Shown: in pieces, positions 1-9,300 of the stretch
How positions within the stretch are numbered: position 1 is the first letter of the stretch
Layout of the letters: every line of letters starts with the position of its first letter
Assembly: GCA_001730095.1 (NCBI GenBank)
Contig: MDLF01000048.1
Span: forward strand, 62,001 to 126,000
Direction: 5' to 3'
Origin: Rhodobacteraceae bacterium (ex Bugula neritina AB1)
GTDB taxonomy: Bacteria > Pseudomonadota > Alphaproteobacteria > Rhodobacterales > Rhodobacteraceae
Length of the DNA stretch: 64,000 bases
Notes under the pieces: model-generated
What the model was told of the DNA's origin: nothing
Seen by the model: the letters and a program-made list of their open reading frames with translations, nothing else
Databases searched by the model: none
Translations under genes and position numbers: made by a program

Positions 1-372
1 TTCCAACAGGGAATCTTCGGTCAGGGTGCCAGGGGTCACCAGCCGCACCACATCGCGTTTGACCACGGACTTGGAGCCGCGTTTCTTGGCCTCAGCGGGG
101 CTTTCCAGCTGCTCACCGACGGCGACACGGAAACCTTTACGGATCAGGGTCAGCAAATAGCCTTCGGCGGCATGAACCGGCACGCCGCACATGGGGATGT
201 CTTCTCCGTTGTGTTTGCCGCGTTTGGTCAGCGCGATGTCCAGAGCCTCTGCCGCATTTACGGCGTCTTCAAAGAACATCTCGTAGAAATCGCCCATCCG
301 GTAGAACAGGAGCGCATCCGCGTGTGCTTCCTTGATTTCGAGATACTGCGCCATCATGGGCGTTACGGTCAT
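1..372 (-). CDS. mutS: DNA mismatch repair protein MutS, N-terminal part (runs off left edge)
   Basis: The complement strand from an ATG at 372 reads openly to the window edge for 124 codons. It matches the mismatch-binding domain I of MutS. The motif GDFYEMF (residues 27-33) holds the Phe-x-Glu pair (F29, E31) that in E. coli MutS (F36/E38) stacks on and contacts the mismatch. The following segment with MCGVPVHA and the basic run before [10 protein letters not shown] is also typical. MutS recognises mispairs and small loops and recruits MutL. The family is about 850-900 residues, so connector, lever, clamp and ATPase domains lie outside the window. A purine-rich GGGGGA stretch precedes the start. 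The identification is firm; integrity of the rest cannot be judged. Confidence 0.93.
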   Translation of the reverse strand, partial: MTVTPMMAQYLEIKEAHADALLFYRMGDFYEMFFEDAVNAAEALDIALTKRGKHNGEDIPMCGVPVHAAEGYLLTLIRKGFRVAVGEQLESPAEAKKRGSKSVVKRDVVRLVTPGTLTEDSLLE

Positions 373-442
373 TGAAGGTCCCCCGGGGTCGTCGTTGCAA
401 GACATTTACAATGGGGGGAGTCCGAGGGAAACCCGGATGTGG

Positions 443-467
443 CTGCCGCCGGGCGGACCGGCGGCAG
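443..467 (-). terminator. GC-rich hairpin downstream of the flagellin gene
   Basis: A perfect 9-bp inverted repeat (CTGCCGCCG 443-451 with CGGCGGCAG 459-467, 7-nt loop) lies 8 bp past the flagellin stop and before mutS. There is no T tract on the minus strand, so it may be a weak or Rho-assisted terminator, or an mRNA-stabilising stem. Confidence 0.4.
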
Positions 468-474
468 GCTGTTG

Positions 475-1308
475 TCAGTAGAGGTTGCGCAGTGTGTCTG
501 GCATAGAGTTAGCGATGGAGAGTGATACGGTGCTCAGTTGCTGTTGCGCCTGCAAAGCGCGCCACTGAGCCGCAGCCTCTTCCATGCTTGTGTCGATCAT
601 TGAACTGACACCACGGGTGAGGGCATCCGACTGTTTGCTGACATAATCACCTTGGCCAGCCAGCTGATTGGCACTGGATCCCAGCGCTGCCGCGCCTTCG
701 ATTGCATAGGCCAGAAAACCTTCGATTTCTCCCAGAGCCGTCAAGGCGCTGGCGCCATCGGTGATTGCGGTGCGGCCGCCGAGATCGAACAGTGGGCTGC
801 CTTCGAAGTCGACGCCGTCAACGTTCAGGGTGTTCAGGCTGCCGTCACTGGAGATTGCAGATGGTACTGTCAGCCCGGTGCCGCCGCCTCCGTCGACGTC
901 TGTTTTCAGAAGATTCACTCCGTTAAAGTCAGAAGACGAGATGATTGAGTTTATCTGTTCCGTCTTCTCGGCCATGGCGGCCTCGTACTTGCTGAAGTCG
1001 CCCATGCCGCTGCTGGCCATGATGGCCAATGACCGCATTTCTGTCAGGGTATCGGTAATCTGTTCCGCCCCGGCTGACGCAACCGCGACTGTTGCTTCGC
1101 CCAGCGACAAAGAGTCCGACACCGAGCTCAGGCCGGAAATGTCGGAGTTCATCAGTTCGGAGATCGCCCACAGCGCTGCATTGTCTTGCGCTGAATTAAC
1201 GTTTTGGCCAGTGGAAATGCTGTCTTGCGTTTGGCCGAGCTGAGAGTTCACTCCGCCCAATGTTTGCAAGGCTACCATTGCCCCGGAATTGTTGTGGAAG
1301 CTTATCAT
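475..1308 (-). CDS. Flagellin-family protein (orphan copy)
   Basis: 277 residues with the two conserved ends of bacterial flagellin. The N-terminal D0/D1 coiled segment (residues about 1-140) carries LGGVNSQLGQTQDSISTGQNV and NSAQDNAA, the usual STG-x-x-VNSAxDN signature. The C-terminal helix has QLSTVSLSIANSMPDTL, close to the usual SLSIANxxPxxLLxLF end. The middle (about 140-195) is short and glycine-rich, so it is a small flagellin without a large D2/D3 domain. The start at 1308 is preceded by AGTGAGGA. No other flagellar gene is in the window: it lies between mutS and the divergent maeB, so it is an orphan. It might be a minor filament subunit or a specialised flagellin; the sequence alone cannot say. 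Confidence 0.88.
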   Translation of the reverse strand: MISFHNNSGAMVALQTLGGVNSQLGQTQDSISTGQNVNSAQDNAALWAISELMNSDISGLSSVSDSLSLGEATVAVASAGAEQITDTLTEMRSLAIMASSGMGDFSKYEAAMAEKTEQINSIISSSDFNGVNLLKTDVDGGGGTGLTVPSAISSDGSLNTLNVDGVDFEGSPLFDLGGRTAITDGASALTALGEIEGFLAYAIEGAAALGSSANQLAGQGDYVSKQSDALTRGVSSMIDTSMEEAAAQWRALQAQQQLSTVSLSIANSMPDTLRNLY

Positions 1309-1401
1309 TCCTCACTTTTCCTTTGATCCTATGCCCTTTTCGGGCGGACAAACGCCGTTCTGACTGTTGCTTGCAGGTCCCTGACTTTTTGACCTCAGCG
1401 C

Positions 1402-1418
1402 CACCTGGACGCCAGGTG
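1402..1418. promoter_or_regulatory. Palindrome CACCTGG-acg-CCAGGTG between divergent flagellin and maeB
   Basis: A perfect 7+7 bp inverted repeat with a 3-bp centre in the 297-bp divergent region, next to an AT-rich tract (1421-1450) that could hold a promoter. It could be a dimeric regulator site for either gene, or an RNA hairpin. No known operator was recognised. I see nothing else definite in 1309-1605. Confidence 0.35.
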
Positions 1419-1605
1419 CGTGTTAATACCTATTAAGAAACTACAGCATTCTGCGGTCTACTTTTAGACGAAATCTTGACGGAAATTATCGCCTTTTAGC
1501 CGCATTTTTCTAAAATCTGACGATACAGATTCTTGAAACCGCGGATTGAGAGGCGCCCTGGGCTGGGCTAAGACAGACGGCGACGAGGAGAGGACACAAA
1601 ACCAA

Positions 1606-3861
1606 ATGCCCAAGAACAAGATCACCGACGAAGAAGCCCTGGCGTTTCACATGGCGCCATCCCCGGGCAAATGGGAGATCAATGCCACTGTCCCAATGAC
1701 CACGCAAAGGGACCTGTCGCTGGCATATTCTCCGGGCGTTGCGGTTCCCTGCGAGGCCATCGCACAGAATCCTGAAACAGCCTATGACTATACCAACAAA
1801 GGCAACCTAGTTGCGGTGATCTCGAACGGCACGGCTGTCTTGGGTCTGGGCAATTTGGGCGCCTTGGGTTCCAAGCCGGTGATGGAAGGCAAATCCGTTC
1901 TGTTCAAACGGTTCGCCGATGTGAACTCGATCGATATCGAATTGGACACGGAAGATCCTGACAAGTTCATCGAAGCGGTCAAGCTGATGGGGCCAACCTT
2001 TGGTGGCATCAACCTGGAAGACATCAAGGCGCCGGAATGTTTCATCATTGAGCAGAAGCTCAAGGAAGAGATGGATATTCCTGTTTTCCATGACGATCAG
2101 CACGGCACCGCGGTGATTTGTGCGGCCGGCCTGATCAATGCGCTGCATCTGTCAGGCAAAAAGATTGAGGATGTAAAAATCGTCCTGAACGGGGCGGGTG
2201 CTGCGGGCATCGCCTGTATCGAACTGCTGAAGGCCATGGGCGCGCGGCACGAAAACTGCATTGTCTGTGACACCAAAGGCGTGATCTATCAGGGTCGCAC
2301 CGAGGGCATGAACCAGTGGAAATCGGCCCATGCGATCAGCACAGAACTGCGCACTCTTGAAGAGGCGATGCGCGGAGCCGATGTTTTCCTTGGTGTTTCC
2401 GTCAAAGGTGCGGTGACCCAGGAAATGGTCGCATCCATGGCTGACAATCCAGTGATCTTTGCCATGGCAAACCCGGATCCGGAGATCACGCCGGAAGAGG
2501 CACATGAAGTGCGAGTGGATGCCATTGTTGCCACCGGACGTTCGGATTACCCGAACCAGGTCAACAATGTCCTGGGCTTTCCCTATCTGTTCCGTGGCGC
2601 GCTGGATATTCACGCACGTGCGATCAACGACGAGATGAAGATTGCTTGTGCCCACGCGCTCGCGGCTCTGGCACGCGAAGATGTGCCAGATGAAGTGGCG
2701 CTGGCCTATGGCAAGTCACTGACCTTTGGCCGGGATTATATCATTCCGACCCCGTTTGATCCGCGATTGATCCACCGGATTCCACCTGCCGTAGCCAGGG
2801 CAGGCATGGATACAGGGGCTGCGCGCCGCCCGATTGTGGACATGGATGCCTATGAGGTTGGCCTTAAATCGCGTATGGATCCAACGGCCTCGATCCTGCG
2901 CGGCCTGAATGCCAGAGCGCGTTCTGCCCAGTCTCGGATGATCTTTGCCGAGGGGGACGATCCGCGGGCACTGCGTGCTGCGGTGATGTATCAGCGTTCC
3001 GGTTTCGGCAAATCTCTGGTTGTGGGCCGTCAGGAGGACGTCCGGGTCAAGCTGGAGAAGGCGGGCCTTGGCGACGCAGTGCGCGAGCTGGAGATCATTA
3101 ACGCCGCCAACACGCCTCATTTCGATATGTACAAGGATTTCCTGTACAACCGGCTGCAGCGGAAAGGGTTCGACCACAAGGACATCCATCGCCTTGTAGG
3201 TCGTGACCGGCATGTGTTTTCCAGCCTGATGCTGGCGCATGGGCATGGTGATGGTCTGGTGACCGGTGCAACCCGCAAGTCGGCGCATGTTCTGGACCGG
3301 ATCAACCATGTGTTTGATGCAGACGTTGATCACGGGGTCGCCGGTGTGACTGCGCTGCTGCATAAGGGCCGGATCGTGCTGATTGGTGATACGCTGGTGC
3401 ATGAATGGCCGGATGAAAACCACCTGGCAAACATCGCTGAGCGTGCTGTCGTGGTCGCCCGTCACATGGGCCTTGAACCACGTGTGGCCTTTGTCAGCTT
3501 CTCTACGTTTGGTTATCCGGTGTCGGAGCGTGCCGAGAAAATGCATGTGGCGCCAACTGTATTGGACGAGCGCGGTGTCGACTTCGAGTATGAAGGCGAA
3601 ATGACTGTCGATGTGGCGTTGAACGAACGTGCACAGCGGTATTACCCGTTCCAGCGCCTGACCGGTCCGGCCAACATTCTGATCGTTCCGGCTCGCCATT
3701 CGGCTTCTATTTCTGTCAAACTGATGCAGGAAATGGGGGGGGCCACTGTGATTGGTCCGATCCTGTCAGGTATCGACAAGCCGATCCAGATCTGCTCGAC
3801 CACCTCCACCACCAGTGACATTCTGAACATGGCGGTTCTGGCAGCCTGCAACATCGGGTGA
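1606..3861 (+). CDS. maeB: NADP-dependent malic enzyme (MaeB type, with phosphotransacetylase-like domain)
   Basis: 751 residues. The N-terminal half (about 1-430) is malic enzyme, with SLAYSPGVAVPC and the NAD(P)-binding loop VLNGAGAAGIA. The C-terminal half (about 440-751) is homologous to phosphate acetyltransferase, the normal layout of bacterial MaeB. The enzyme decarboxylates malate oxidatively to pyruvate, giving NADPH; in characterised MaeB proteins the Pta-like part is regulatory and binds acetyl-CoA rather than being catalytic. An in-frame ATG 60 bp upstream (1546) exists, but 1606 is preceded by GAGGAGAGG and starts with the conserved MPKNKIT, so I chose it. The PfkB kinase gene follows after 6 bp, suggesting co-transcription. 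Confidence 0.95.
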   Translation: MPKNKITDEEALAFHMAPSPGKWEINATVPMTTQRDLSLAYSPGVAVPCEAIAQNPETAYDYTNKGNLVAVISNGTAVLGLGNLGALGSKPVMEGKSVLFKRFADVNSIDIELDTEDPDKFIEAVKLMGPTFGGINLEDIKAPECFIIEQKLKEEMDIPVFHDDQHGTAVICAAGLINALHLSGKKIEDVKIVLNGAGAAGIACIELLKAMGARHENCIVCDTKGVIYQGRTEGMNQWKSAHAISTELRTLEEAMRGADVFLGVSVKGAVTQEMVASMADNPVIFAMANPDPEITPEEAHEVRVDAIVATGRSDYPNQVNNVLGFPYLFRGALDIHARAINDEMKIACAHALAALAREDVPDEVALAYGKSLTFGRDYIIPTPFDPRLIHRIPPAVARAGMDTGAARRPIVDMDAYEVGLKSRMDPTASILRGLNARARSAQSRMIFAEGDDPRALRAAVMYQRSGFGKSLVVGRQEDVRVKLEKAGLGDAVRELEIINAANTPHFDMYKDFLYNRLQRKGFDHKDIHRLVGRDRHVFSSLMLAHGHGDGLVTGATRKSAHVLDRINHVFDADVDHGVAGVTALLHKGRIVLIGDTLVHEWPDENHLANIAERAVVVARHMGLEPRVAFVSFSTFGYPVSERAEKMHVAPTVLDERGVDFEYEGEMTVDVALNERAQRYYPFQRLTGPANILIVPARHSASISVKLMQEMGGATVIGPILSGIDKPIQICSTTSTTSDILNMAVLAACNIG

Positions 3862-3867
3862 TCAGGC

Positions 3868-4740
3868 ATGGCGATCTGGAATCTTGGCTCTATCAATGCG
3901 GACATGGTCTATGCCATGCCGCATTTGCCCGCGGCAGGGGAAACCCTTGCCGCCCGCAGCCTTGACCGATTTCTTGGCGGCAAGGGTGCCAATATGTCTG
4001 TTGCAGCGACCCGGGCGGGCAGCACTGTGCAGCACATAGGGGCTGTGGGCCCGGATGGCGGCTGGGCGATCGAACGGCTGGAGGAATATGGGGTTGGCAG
4101 CAGCTATATCCTTCGATCAGAGCTGCCTACCGGGCACGCCATTATCGCTGTAGACCCTCAGGGAGAAAATCAGATTATCCTGTTTCCGGGGGCCAATCGT
4201 GAGCTGAACCGGGAGCAGGTGGAGCACGCGCTGTCTGAAGCCGGTTCCGGCGATATTCTGGTGATGCAGAACGAAACGAATATGCAGGCCGAAGCGGCAA
4301 GGATGGGCCGGGAAAAGGGGATGCGCGTCTGCTACGCCGCCGCCCCATTTGATGCCGCTGCAGTGAAGGCAGTTCTGCCGTATCTGGATTTCCTGATCTT
4401 GAATGAGATCGAAGCCCAGCAGCTTCAGCAGGCCACCGGCAAAAAACCGGGTGAGCTTGGTGTTGCGGATGTGGTCATTACCTTGGGTGCCAGGGGGGCT
4501 CGGCATATCGACGGGAAAGCGCGCACCGCTAGAGATATACCTGCGCTGCCGGTGACGCCGGTGGATACAACCGGTGCTGGGGATACGTTTACCGGCTATG
4601 TCCTGTCAGGACTGGATTTGGGGCTGACAATGGGAGAGGCAATGGAACAGGCCAGCCGTGCAGGCGCCCTTATGGTTACACGCCAGGGCACTGCGGATGT
4701 TATTCCAAGTTTGCAAGAGGTACAGGCCGCCCGGTTCTGA
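3868..4740 (+). CDS. PfkB-family carbohydrate kinase (ribokinase-like)
   Basis: 290 residues with both PfkB signatures: GGKGANMSVAATRAG near residue 33, and DTTGAGDTFTGY near residue 233 with the catalytic Asp and anion hole. Family members phosphorylate ribose, other sugars or nucleosides with ATP. The overall layout is close to ribokinase RbsK, slightly short of its usual ~305 residues. It begins 6 bp after maeB, with a weak TCAGG ribosome site overlapping the maeB stop region, so it is probably read through from maeB. There is no ribose transporter or rbs operon nearby, so the substrate is not fixed by context. Confidence 0.85.
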   Translation: MAIWNLGSINADMVYAMPHLPAAGETLAARSLDRFLGGKGANMSVAATRAGSTVQHIGAVGPDGGWAIERLEEYGVGSSYILRSELPTGHAIIAVDPQGENQIILFPGANRELNREQVEHALSEAGSGDILVMQNETNMQAEAARMGREKGMRVCYAAAPFDAAAVKAVLPYLDFLILNEIEAQQLQQATGKKPGELGVADVVITLGARGARHIDGKARTARDIPALPVTPVDTTGAGDTFTGYVLSGLDLGLTMGEAMEQASRAGALMVTRQGTADVIPSLQEVQAARF

Positions 4741-4757
4741 TCCGCTGCGGCCTGGGT

Positions 4758-5423
4758 TCAGTGCCCTTTGGCAAACGGAGCTGTGTCGCCCCAAAGCTGC
4801 ACGACGCGTGCATCGCGACCACAGGCTTGGCGGTAGCGTTTATATGCTGCCGCCTGCCGCTTGGGTCCGAACCGGGTAAACACCAGGCTGTCACCCTTAT
4901 AGTAATCCTGATGGTAATCTTCGGCCTTATAGAAGGTTCTGGCCGGCAGAACAGGGGTAACAATCTCCTGTCCCAGGGCCTGCTGAGCTTCTTTCTTGAG
5001 TTTTTCGGAAAGAGCTCTTTCTTCTTTGTTAGAGACGAAAATTGCCGTGCGATAGCTGTCGCCCCGGTCACAGAATTGGCCGCCTGCATCGGTTGGATCC
5101 ACTGAGCGGAAGAACAGCTCCAGCAAATGCTGGCGGGAAACCTTAGCGGGATCAAAAGTGATTTGGACGGCTTCATAGTGGCCTGAGCCGCCGCGGGTGA
5201 CTTCCTTGTAAGTCGGGTTTTTCGTTTTGCCCCCTGTGTATCCGGAAACTGCCTCGATAACCCCGGGCACGCTTTCGAAATCACTTTCAACGCACCAGAA
5301 GCAGCCGCCCGCAACGGTCAATGTGGCAGTTGACTGTGCCAGAACAGGATTGCCGTGCGCAGCGACCCCGATTGCAATCAAACCGGTCAATACAAAGGGC
5401 CTTATACTTTCAAAGATTCGCAT
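4758..5423 (-). CDS. msrA: Peptide methionine sulfoxide reductase MsrA, exported
   Basis: 221 residues. A hydrophobic signal peptide (about 1-29, ending VLAQ) precedes the MsrA catalytic motif GCFWC, with nucleophile C41, and the conserved SGYTGG. A downstream QFCDRGDSYRTAIF segment and HQDYYKG are also family hallmarks. MsrA reduces the S-epimer of methionine sulfoxide in proteins. The signal sequence implies repair of periplasmic proteins rather than the usual cytosolic form. No msrB is nearby. It is convergent with the PfkB gene and divergent from the aminotransferase gene. Confidence 0.93.
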   Translation of the reverse strand: MRIFESIRPFVLTGLIAIGVAAHGNPVLAQSTATLTVAGGCFWCVESDFESVPGVIEAVSGYTGGKTKNPTYKEVTRGGSGHYEAVQITFDPAKVSRQHLLELFFRSVDPTDAGGQFCDRGDSYRTAIFVSNKEERALSEKLKKEAQQALGQEIVTPVLPARTFYKAEDYHQDYYKGDSLVFTRFGPKRQAAAYKRYRQACGRDARVVQLWGDTAPFAKGH

Positions 5424-5572
5424 TCCCGACTCCCAGCCTGTGATGCTGTCAGCCTGCCGACTGATGTTCTTCTGCTCAACCCGGCAAGTCAGGATTTCAC
5501 GGACTGGTGACAGCGCGTTATCGTTTGGATTCCGGATCCTATATTACTAACGTGCCGGCCAAGGAGGATCCC

Positions 5573-6481
5573 ATGACCAAAAAAATGAGCACTCACCAGG
5601 CCGAAGAGGATCAGCGGAACGAAGAGATCCTGATCTATCTGAACGGTGATATCGTTCCAAAAGTCGAAGCCAGGGTGAGCGTCTATGACAGCGGCTTTAT
5701 GCTGGGGGACGGCGTCTGGGAAGGGCTGCGGCTGTACAATGGTACCTGGGCCTTCATTGATGCGCATCTGGACCGGCTGTTTGAGGCTGCCAAAGCCATT
5801 GACCTGGACATTGGCATGGATCAGGATTCCGTCAAAAATGCAGTGTTAGAGACGCAGAAGGCAAATGGCATGACCACGGATGCCCATGCGCGGCTGATGG
5901 TTACCCGTGGTGTGAAAACACGGCCGTTCCAGCATCCGTCTTTGTCGCAGCAAGGGCCGACGATGGCGATTATCATGGAGCATTCACGCCCCAACCTGCC
6001 GCGGCCGATCAAACTGGCGACGGTGCCGCATATCCGCGGTCTGCCGATGACACAGGATCCCAAGCTGAATTCACATTCCAAACTGAACTGTATCATTGCC
6101 TGCGTCGCAGCTGAGAAAGCTGGCGCAGATGAAGCCCTGATGCTGGATGTGAATGGTTTTGTGAACACCACCAATGCCTGCAATTTTTTCATTGTCCGCA
6201 AGGGGGAGGTTTGGACCTCTACCGGCGATTATTGCATGAACGGGATTACCCGGCAGAAAGTGATCGATCTGTGCCGCGAAAACGGCATTCCGGTTTTTGA
6301 ACGGAATTATTCGCTGGTCGACACCTATGGTGCGGAAGAGGCCTTTTTGACCGGCACATTCGGCGCACAGACACCGGTGGGAGATATTGACGGGCGGCAA
6401 ATCGGCAGCGGCGAGATGGGACCGGTGACGAAGCGTATCCGCAGTTTGTACAAAGCGCTTATTGAACAGGAGTGCGCCTGA
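5573..6481 (+). CDS. PLP class-IV aminotransferase (branched-chain / D-amino-acid aminotransferase-like)
   Basis: 302 residues of fold-type IV PLP enzyme: an N-terminal YDSGFMLGDGVWEGLR typical of BCAT/DAAT, a likely Schiff-base lysine in NSHSKLN (about K170), and TNACNFFIV and GITRQKVIDL in the cofactor-phosphate region. ATG 5573 is preceded by AAGGAGGA (5561-5568) at good spacing, which excludes the longer reading from 5507. The stop overlaps the start of the next gene (TGATG), so the two are translationally coupled. The pair corresponds to a fused two-domain protein known in plants (annotated branched-chain-aminotransferase-like), which suggests a shared pathway. Substrate is unknown; the IlvE assignment should not be assumed. 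Confidence 0.88.
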   Translation: MTKKMSTHQAEEDQRNEEILIYLNGDIVPKVEARVSVYDSGFMLGDGVWEGLRLYNGTWAFIDAHLDRLFEAAKAIDLDIGMDQDSVKNAVLETQKANGMTTDAHARLMVTRGVKTRPFQHPSLSQQGPTMAIIMEHSRPNLPRPIKLATVPHIRGLPMTQDPKLNSHSKLNCIIACVAAEKAGADEALMLDVNGFVNTTNACNFFIVRKGEVWTSTGDYCMNGITRQKVIDLCRENGIPVFERNYSLVDTYGAEEAFLTGTFGAQTPVGDIDGRQIGSGEMGPVTKRIRSLYKALIEQECA

Positions 6482-7194
6482 TGCGGGTTGCCATGTGGTC
6501 CGGGCCGCGGAATCTGTCGACCGCACTGATGTATGCATTCGGCAACAGGGGCGATTGTGCGGTTGTGGATGAGCCGTTTTATGCGGCCTATCTGGCAATG
6601 ACCGGTCTTGATCATCCGATGCGCGCAGAAATTCTGGAAAGCCAGACGCAAGATCCTGAGACCGTGGCGCAGGCCTTGCTGGGGCCGGTGCCGGCGGCCA
6701 AACCGTTCTACTACCAGAAGCACATGACTCAGCACATGATTCCCGGCGTGCCGCGGGATTGGATGCGGGAAGTCACGAATGTCTTTCTGATCCGGCACCC
6801 GGCCCGAGTGATCGCATCTTATGCGGCGAAGCGGGAAAATCCCACGCTGGAGGATATCGGAGTCCGTCAGCAGGCGGAATTGTTCGAGCTGGTGTGCAGC
6901 TGGGGTCCGAGACCTGTTGTGGTGGACAGTCATGATATTCGCGAAGACCCGGCTGCCAAACTTGAACAGCTGTGCGAGAGGATTGGTATGCCGTTTTCGC
7001 CGAAGATGCTGGATTGGCCAAAAGGCGGGCATAAAGATGATGGTGTTTGGGCCTCGCATTGGTACGGGGCTGTATGGAACTCCAGCGGTTTTGCCGGACC
7101 AGAGGGAGAGCTGCCTGAGATTCCGGAAGAACTGCAACCGGTGCTTGATGCGGCGATGCCGTTTTACGAGCAGATGAGGGATGTGAAAATCTGA
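6481..7194 (+). CDS. Sulfotransferase-like P-loop protein coupled to the class-IV aminotransferase
   Basis: 237 residues. The N-terminus MWSGPRNLSTALMYAF resembles the 5'-phosphosulfate-binding loop of PAPS sulfotransferases, and FLIRHPARVIASY resembles the 3'-phosphate-binding strand-helix. These proteins are often called sulfotransferase family, although PAPS-dependent transfer has not been shown for this branch to my knowledge. A GTG at 6472 is possible, but ATG 6481 has AGGAG (6467-6471) at proper spacing and overlaps the upstream stop as TGATG. Coupling to the aminotransferase implies functional linkage. Function of the pair is unknown. Confidence 0.8.
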   Translation: MRVAMWSGPRNLSTALMYAFGNRGDCAVVDEPFYAAYLAMTGLDHPMRAEILESQTQDPETVAQALLGPVPAAKPFYYQKHMTQHMIPGVPRDWMREVTNVFLIRHPARVIASYAAKRENPTLEDIGVRQQAELFELVCSWGPRPVVVDSHDIREDPAAKLEQLCERIGMPFSPKMLDWPKGGHKDDGVWASHWYGAVWNSSGFAGPEGELPEIPEELQPVLDAAMPFYEQMRDVKI

Positions 7195-7250
7195 GTGCAG
7201 GAAGAGCTTTGCCCCGCTCATATCTAGGATATGCCAGGTAAGGGGAAACG

Positions 7251-7535
7251 TCAGGCGATCAGTTTGCTGAGTTTCATGGCGACACCCATGTCGCCTGATA
7301 TCTTGATCTTGCCCATCATAACAGCAGTCATCGGGTTGAGCTTGCCTGTCAGCAGTTTGGTCAGATTTTCAGAAGACAGCCGCAGCGTACAGTCGGTTTC
7401 CTGGTCTGCCGTGCTGGCGGTTCCGTCTGCCAGGACAATCACGCCGTCCTCTCCGCAATCGAATTTGAGCGAGCCGACAAAGCTTTTGCCGGTCAAACCG
7501 CTCTGAATGCCTGCGGCAATTTCGTCCAATGCCAT
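7251..7535 (-). CDS. SCP2 sterol-binding-domain protein
   Basis: 94 residues consisting of a single SCP-2 domain: a Trp-poor N-terminal helix, then the strand pattern around DCTLRLSSENLTKLL, and the signature LNPMTAVMMGKIKISGDMGVAMKL near the end. SCP2 folds bind lipids or acyl chains in a hydrophobic tunnel. Stand-alone SCP2 proteins of this size are common in alphaproteobacteria and cytosolic. It is convergent with the sulfotransferase-like gene and starts at ATG 7535 just after AAGAGGGAGGAAGAC. The ligand is unknown. Confidence 0.88.
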   Translation of the reverse strand: MALDEIAAGIQSGLTGKSFVGSLKFDCGEDGVIVLADGTASTADQETDCTLRLSSENLTKLLTGKLNPMTAVMMGKIKISGDMGVAMKLSKLIA

Positions 7536-7612
7536 GTCTTCCTCCCTCTTTGGAGGAAGGGTTAGGCAGGCAAGACGTGTCAGGCAATGCTGACCAAAGG
7601 GGAAGTCTAAGG

Positions 7613-8077
7613 TTACCTGACGGTAAGTGCTTCCTTGGTCAGCGGGCAGGGTTGGCTGCCATAGAATGCATCGAGGATCTGCTGGAATTCCCGAGGCGCA
7701 TCCGGTACCGCGGCAAACAGCGTCATCGATGATCGCAGTTTCTTGGCATCAATGTCGCCAAATATCTGTGTGGCATCCTGTCCTTGGTGTTTCAGAACAA
7801 GCTGACAGGCATCCACAAGGCGGGCGCGCAGTTTTTCGTGGTTCAGATAGGCGGTTGCCTCTGCAAGATCCTCGATCCCGTAAAGCTGCGCCATATGTGA
7901 GCGGCCAAGTTCCGCCAGTTGGGGAAAGACGAACCACATCCAGTGGCTCGTCTTCTGTCCTGCAGTGAGTTCACTCAGGACATCCGCCCATACGGTGTCC
8001 TGAGCTTCGACAAACATATCCAGTTCTTCCGCGAAATCGTCCTCGAATTCGCCGTCTATGTCGTCGTATTCACTCAT
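7613..8077 (-). CDS. DUF1810 family protein
   Basis: 154 residues. An acidic N-terminus (about 1-22) precedes the DUF1810 domain, recognised by the segments [23 protein letters not shown] and the later [17 protein letters not shown]. The molecular function of this family is unknown. Its ATG overlaps the argG stop (ATGA at 8074-8077), so it is translated from the argG mRNA, but nothing in the sequence connects it to arginine synthesis. Confidence 0.85.
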   Translation of the reverse strand: MSEYDDIDGEFEDDFAEELDMFVEAQDTVWADVLSELTAGQKTSHWMWFVFPQLAELGRSHMAQLYGIEDLAEATAYLNHEKLRARLVDACQLVLKHQGQDATQIFGDIDAKKLRSSMTLFAAVPDAPREFQQILDAFYGSQPCPLTKEALTVR

Positions 8078-9300
8078 TTTTTGACGCGACGCTCGCGGGC
8101 TGCCAGCAGCTTGAGGCGCAGGGCGTTCAGCTGGATGAAGCCGGCGGCGTCCTTTTGGTCGTAGGCGCCGGCGTCTTCTTCAAAGGTCACATGCGCTTCG
8201 GAGTAGAGCGAGTTTTCCGACCAGCGGCCAACGGTGTTCACCGAGCCCTTGTAAAGCTTCACACGCACGGTGCCGGAGACATGGGTTTGGCTTGCGTCGA
8301 TAGCGGCCTGCAGCATTTCGCGTTCCGGCGAATACCAGAAGCCGTTGTAGATCAGCTCGGCGTATTGCGGCATCAGCTGGTCTTTCAGATGCATCGCGCC
8401 ACGGTCCATGGTGATGGATTCGATACCGCGGTGGGCTTCCAGCATGATGGTGCCACCCGGAGTCTCGTAGATGCCGCGCGACTTCATGCCGACAAAGCGG
8501 CCTTCGACCAGGTCAAGACGGCCGATGCCGTGCTTGCGGCCGTATTCATTGAGAGCGGTCAGGATGGTCGCCGGCGACATGGCCTCGCCGTTGATCGCCA
8601 CCGGATCACCTTTTTCAAAGGTGATTTCGATGAATTCCGGGGTGTCAGGTGCTTCTTCCGGATGCACGGTGCGCTGGTAGACATAATCGGGCGCCATTTC
8701 CGCCGGGTCTTCCAGAACTTTACCTTCAGACGAAGTGTGCAGCAGGTTGGCGTCGACAGAGAAGGGCGCCTCGCCGCGCTTGTCCTTGGCGATCGGGATC
8801 TGGTGCGCTTCGGCAAATTCCAGCAGCTTGGTGCGCGAGGACAGATCCCACTCGCGCCAGGGCGCGATCACTTTGATGTCGGGATTCAGCGCATAGGCTG
8901 CCAGTTCGAAACGGACCTGATCGTTGCCTTTGCCGGTGGCGCCATGGGACACCGCATCGGCACCGGTGGCTTCGGCGATCTCAACCAGGCGCTTGGAGAT
9001 CAGCGGGCGGGCGATGGAAGTGCCCAGCAGATAGAGGCCCTCGTAGACCGCGTTGGCGCGGAACATCGGGAAGACGAAGTCGCGGACAAATTCCTCGCGC
9101 ACATCTTCGATGAAGATGTTTTCCGGCTTGATACCCAGCATTTCCGCTTTCTTGCGGGCGGGCTCCAGCTCTTCACCCTGGCCGAGGTCGGCGGTGAAGG
9201 TAACAACTTCGCAGCCGTATTCGGTCTGCAGCCATTTCAGGATGATCGAGGTGTCGAGGCCGCCGGAATAAGCGAGCACAACTTTCTTGGGCGCGGACAT
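8074..9300 (-). CDS. argG: Argininosuccinate synthase
   Basis: 408 residues. The P-loop-like AYSGGLDTS near residue 10 is the PP-motif that binds ATP; the conserved [15 protein letters not shown] near residue 115 and [13 protein letters not shown] near the end complete the family pattern. It condenses citrulline and aspartate with ATP to argininosuccinate in arginine synthesis. I chose ATG 9300 over 9327 because GAGGGA lies 5-10 bp upstream and the protein then begins [14 protein letters not shown] as is usual. DUF1810 follows with a 4-bp overlap. argJ is elsewhere in the window (41747-42973), so arginine genes are scattered. Confidence 0.97.
   Translation of the reverse strand: MSAPKKVVLAYSGGLDTSIILKWLQTEYGCEVVTFTADLGQGEELEPARKKAEMLGIKPENIFIEDVREEFVRDFVFPMFRANAVYEGLYLLGTSIARPLISKRLVEIAEATGADAVSHGATGKGNDQVRFELAAYALNPDIKVIAPWREWDLSSRTKLLEFAEAHQIPIAKDKRGEAPFSVDANLLHTSSEGKVLEDPAEMAPDYVYQRTVHPEEAPDTPEFIEITFEKGDPVAINGEAMSPATILTALNEYGRKHGIGRLDLVEGRFVGMKSRGIYETPGGTIMLEAHRGIESITMDRGAMHLKDQLMPQYAELIYNGFWYSPEREMLQAAIDASQTHVSGTVRVKLYKGSVNTVGRWSENSLYSEAHVTFEEDAGAYDQKDAAGFIQLNALRLKLLAARERRVKK

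Noticed and set aside
1402-1418. Palindrome considered as a transposon end
   Set aside because: No second copy, transposase or target duplication was found; operator or hairpin is simpler.
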